Positions 42,431 through 42,944 of a DNA stretch of 42,944 nucleotides are shown here, piece by piece. A program made the position numbers and the translations under genes. How positions within the stretch are numbered: position 1 is the stretch's first letter; the number at the start of each line of letters is the position of its first letter. The stretch comes from Candidatus Bathyarchaeota archaeon (GTDB taxonomy: Archaea; Thermoproteota; Bathyarchaeia; TCS64): contig WJJC01000078.1 in the NCBI GenBank assembly GCA_014729945.1, positions 1-42,944 of the forward strand, given 5' to 3'. The notes beneath the pieces were generated by a model. It made no database searches, was not told where the DNA came from, and saw only the letters and a list, made by a program, of their open reading frames with translations.

Positions 42431-42944
42431 CTGAATCAACCATTAACCGATAGATACGGAAGACCTGTAAAGAGCTTGAGAATAAGTCTCACTCAGAGGT
42501 GCAATTTTGACTGCTTCTTCTGTCACCATGAAGGAGAACACGACTCGGGGCAAGAACTGACAGCCGATGAGATAGAAGAAATAATTAAGATAACGTCGGA
42601 TCAAGGAATAAGATACGTTAAACTCACTGGTGGTGAGCCATTGATCAGAGATGACATAGTGGAGATTGTAAGACGAATCAAACCCTACGTGGAAGAGGTC
42701 TCCATGACTACTAACGCCAGCAGATTATCAGAAAAAGCGTGTAAACTAAAAGAAGCAGGGCTAGCCAGAGTAAATATAAGTTTACATAGCTTGGATCCAG
42801 TCAAGTTCAAAGAGATAACTGGACGAGACAAGCAAGAAGTGGTTGAAGCTGGGATAAGGGAAGCGATTAAGTGCGGTTTAACCCCGGTGAAGATCAACAT
42901 GGTGGTTATGAAAGGTTTAAACCATGATGAGATCCAGAAATTTA
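42431..42944 (+). CDS. moaA: MoaA, GTP 3',8-cyclase, cut by window edge (probable CTG start)
   Basis: This is a radical SAM enzyme that starts molybdopterin synthesis from GTP. The visible 171 residues begin with LNQPLTDRYGRPVKSLRISL and include the cluster motif CNFDCFFC (C24, C28, C31), the SAM-binding KLTGGEPLIRDDI and the MTTNAS, NISLHSLDPVKF segments. The C-terminal second cluster lies beyond the window. The start codon appears to be CTG at 42431 with AAGGAGG eight bases before it. The product is needed by both Mo-hydroxylase operons. Confidence 0.94.
   Translation, partial: MNQPLTDRYGRPVKSLRISLTQRCNFDCFFCHHEGEHDSGQELTADEIEEIIKITSDQGIRYVKLTGGEPLIRDDIVEIVRRIKPYVEEVSMTTNASRLSEKACKLKEAGLARVNISLHSLDPVKFKEITGRDKQEVVEAGIREAIKCGLTPVKINMVVMKGLNHDEIQKF

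Overview
The window is archaeal. It encodes a TFIIB-type initiation factor, a NikR-like ribbon-helix-helix regulator, a PDCD5-like protein, a UPF0145 protein, DUF362 and AlaX proteins. Many genes have an A/T-rich TATA-like element about 25-30 bases before the start codon and no Shine-Dalgarno site, as expected for leaderless archaeal transcripts. The mix (TFB, cold-shock protein, LemA/HtpX, molybdenum hydroxylases) would fit a mesophilic, probably anaerobic or microaerophilic TACK or Bathyarchaeia-like lineage, but the phylum is a guess.

Layout. Positions 1-5300 carry mostly minus-strand genes: a peroxiredoxin cut by the left edge, a PerR/Fur regulator with a 20-bp perfect palindrome between them, a UPF0145 (YbjQ) protein, an acidic unknown, a cold-shock protein and a large secreted protein. 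Two decayed genes follow: a YbjQ C-terminal remnant and an ORF broken by TAG. Positions 5300-9420 carry three universal stress proteins, two small unknowns, a 41-residue membrane protein, a candidate structured RNA at 8181-8318 and a secreted two-repeat protein. Positions 9450-13830 carry a HEAT-repeat protein and an apparent operon of TFB, CBS-domain protein, DUF362 ferredoxin-like protein and HIT hydrolase.

Positions 13820-22650 hold redox and envelope genes: a CoA-disulfide/persulfide reductase with a rhodanese tail, an alpha/beta-hydrolase lacking its nucleophile, an Old Yellow Enzyme relative, a lone LivH-type permease, an MFS transporter, AlaX, LemA and HtpX. Positions 22790-29470 hold a ThDP enzyme and a minus-strand set of pyruvate kinase, L-fucose isomerase-like protein, rhamnulokinase-like kinase and a phosphodiesterase. 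These suggest deoxysugar use feeding lower glycolysis, although no aldolase is visible.

Positions 29550-38860 are dominated by two complete molybdenum-hydroxylase operons (Mo subunit, FAD subunit, 2Fe-2S subunit) that converge. One ends in the maturation factor XdhC and the other in the MocA-like cytidylyltransferase, and these two genes abut with no gap. A MoaA gene at the right edge adds cofactor synthesis. Between them lie a NikR-like regulator, divergent from a His/Cys-rich Zn-type P-type ATPase, a PDCD5-like protein and a cysteine-rich thioredoxin-like protein.

The strongest candidates for something undescribed are the TATA-preceded four-stem RNA at 8181-8318, a second TATA-preceded hairpin at 9788-9846, and two genes (XdhC, MoaA) whose only plausible starts are CTG codons behind good Shine-Dalgarno sequences. 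No tRNA, rRNA, CRISPR array, transposase or integrase was seen.
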